Below, piece after piece: positions 63,992-64,000 of a stretch of DNA of 64,000 bases (position 1 is its first letter; every line of letters begins with the position of its first letter). Source of the DNA: Methylocapsa aurea (GTDB taxonomy: Bacteria; Pseudomonadota; Alphaproteobacteria; Rhizobiales; Beijerinckiaceae); NCBI RefSeq assembly GCF_000746085.1, contig NZ_JQKO01000011.1, forward strand, positions 1 through 64,000. Direction: 5' to 3'. The notes under the pieces were generated by a model. The model was not told the DNA's origin, searched no databases, and was given only the letters and a program-made list of their open reading frames with translations. Both the position numbers and the translations under genes were made by a program.

Positions 63992-64000
63992 AGCATTTTC
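63990..64000. repeat. Beginning of another TAGAGCATTTTC repeat (cut by the window end)
   Basis: CTAGAGCATTTTC follows the ftfL stop and matches the opening of the blocks at 30371 and 61811. Confidence 0.5.

Overview
The window looks like chromosome of a high-GC alphaproteobacterial methylotroph of the Beijerinckiaceae/Methylocystaceae type in the order Rhizobiales (inference). The grounds are a nearly complete serine cycle for formaldehyde/formate assimilation at the right end, a NasS/NasT-controlled assimilatory nitrate operon, small Tat-exported arginine-rich proteins, and dispersed short palindromic repeats of Rhizobiales type. No methane monooxygenase or methanol dehydrogenase gene lies in the window, so methanotrophy itself cannot be read from it.
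Layout. Positions 1-3000 are a decayed edge: the end of an IS21-family element has cut off a fibronectin-III-like gene, and a broken heavy-metal P-type ATPase fragment follows. Positions 3000-11420 hold an RND efflux pair, two small Tat proteins, two tandem DUF1254/DUF1214 exported proteins and tRNA-Arg(ACG). Positions 11500-17970 hold a histidine kinase, a dihydrolipoamide-dehydrogenase-like flavoprotein without its redox cysteines, UDP-glucose dehydrogenase, and a lipoprotein divergent from a DUF2975/Cro-type regulator pair across a perfect operator-like palindrome. Positions 18000-31800 are mostly housekeeping: HrpB helicase, Kup, DedA, DsbB, RlmN, SIMPL protein, NDUFAF5-like methyltransferase, ComF, 3-oxoacid CoA-transferase, and a copper-chaperone-like protein with a methyltransferase.
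Positions 32000-44643 form the nitrate assimilation cluster: nasT-nasS, then a leader with a sigma-54 promoter, an ANTAR-type hairpin and an intrinsic terminator, then nrtA-nrtB-nrtD, a NirB-N-terminal-like flavoprotein, a siroheme nitrite reductase, an iron-sulfur/diflavin-type reductase and the molybdenum nitrate reductase. NasS and NasT would sense nitrate and lift the leader terminator. The ABC transporter imports nitrate, and NasA and NirA reduce it to ammonium with electrons supplied by the two flavoproteins. Positions 45000-50500 hold a polysaccharide flippase, an exported alpha/beta-hydrolase-like protein, a small-molecule O-methyltransferase, a lipoprotein and a CsbD-like protein.
Positions 50816-63991 are the serine cycle in two divergent blocks. 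Leftward: mtkA-mtkB (malate-CoA ligase), ppc (PEP carboxylase), mcl (malyl-CoA lyase). Rightward: glycerate 2-kinase, sga, hprA, ftfL. FtfL brings formate into the folate C1 pool. Sga, HprA and glycerate kinase turn serine plus glyoxylate into glycine and 2-phosphoglycerate. Ppc, MtkAB and Mcl then convert PEP to oxaloacetate, malyl-CoA, and finally glyoxylate plus acetyl-CoA. Serine hydroxymethyltransferase, enolase, malate dehydrogenase, mtdA and fch are not in the window.
Most notable are the nitrate-operon leader, the redox-centre-less flavoprotein beside an orphan kinase, the Asn-to-Ala change at the allosteric C-terminus of Ppc, the copper chaperone that has swapped its Met/His ligands for a His-rich tail, and the palindrome at 17094-17110. 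I found no clearly new multi-gene system.
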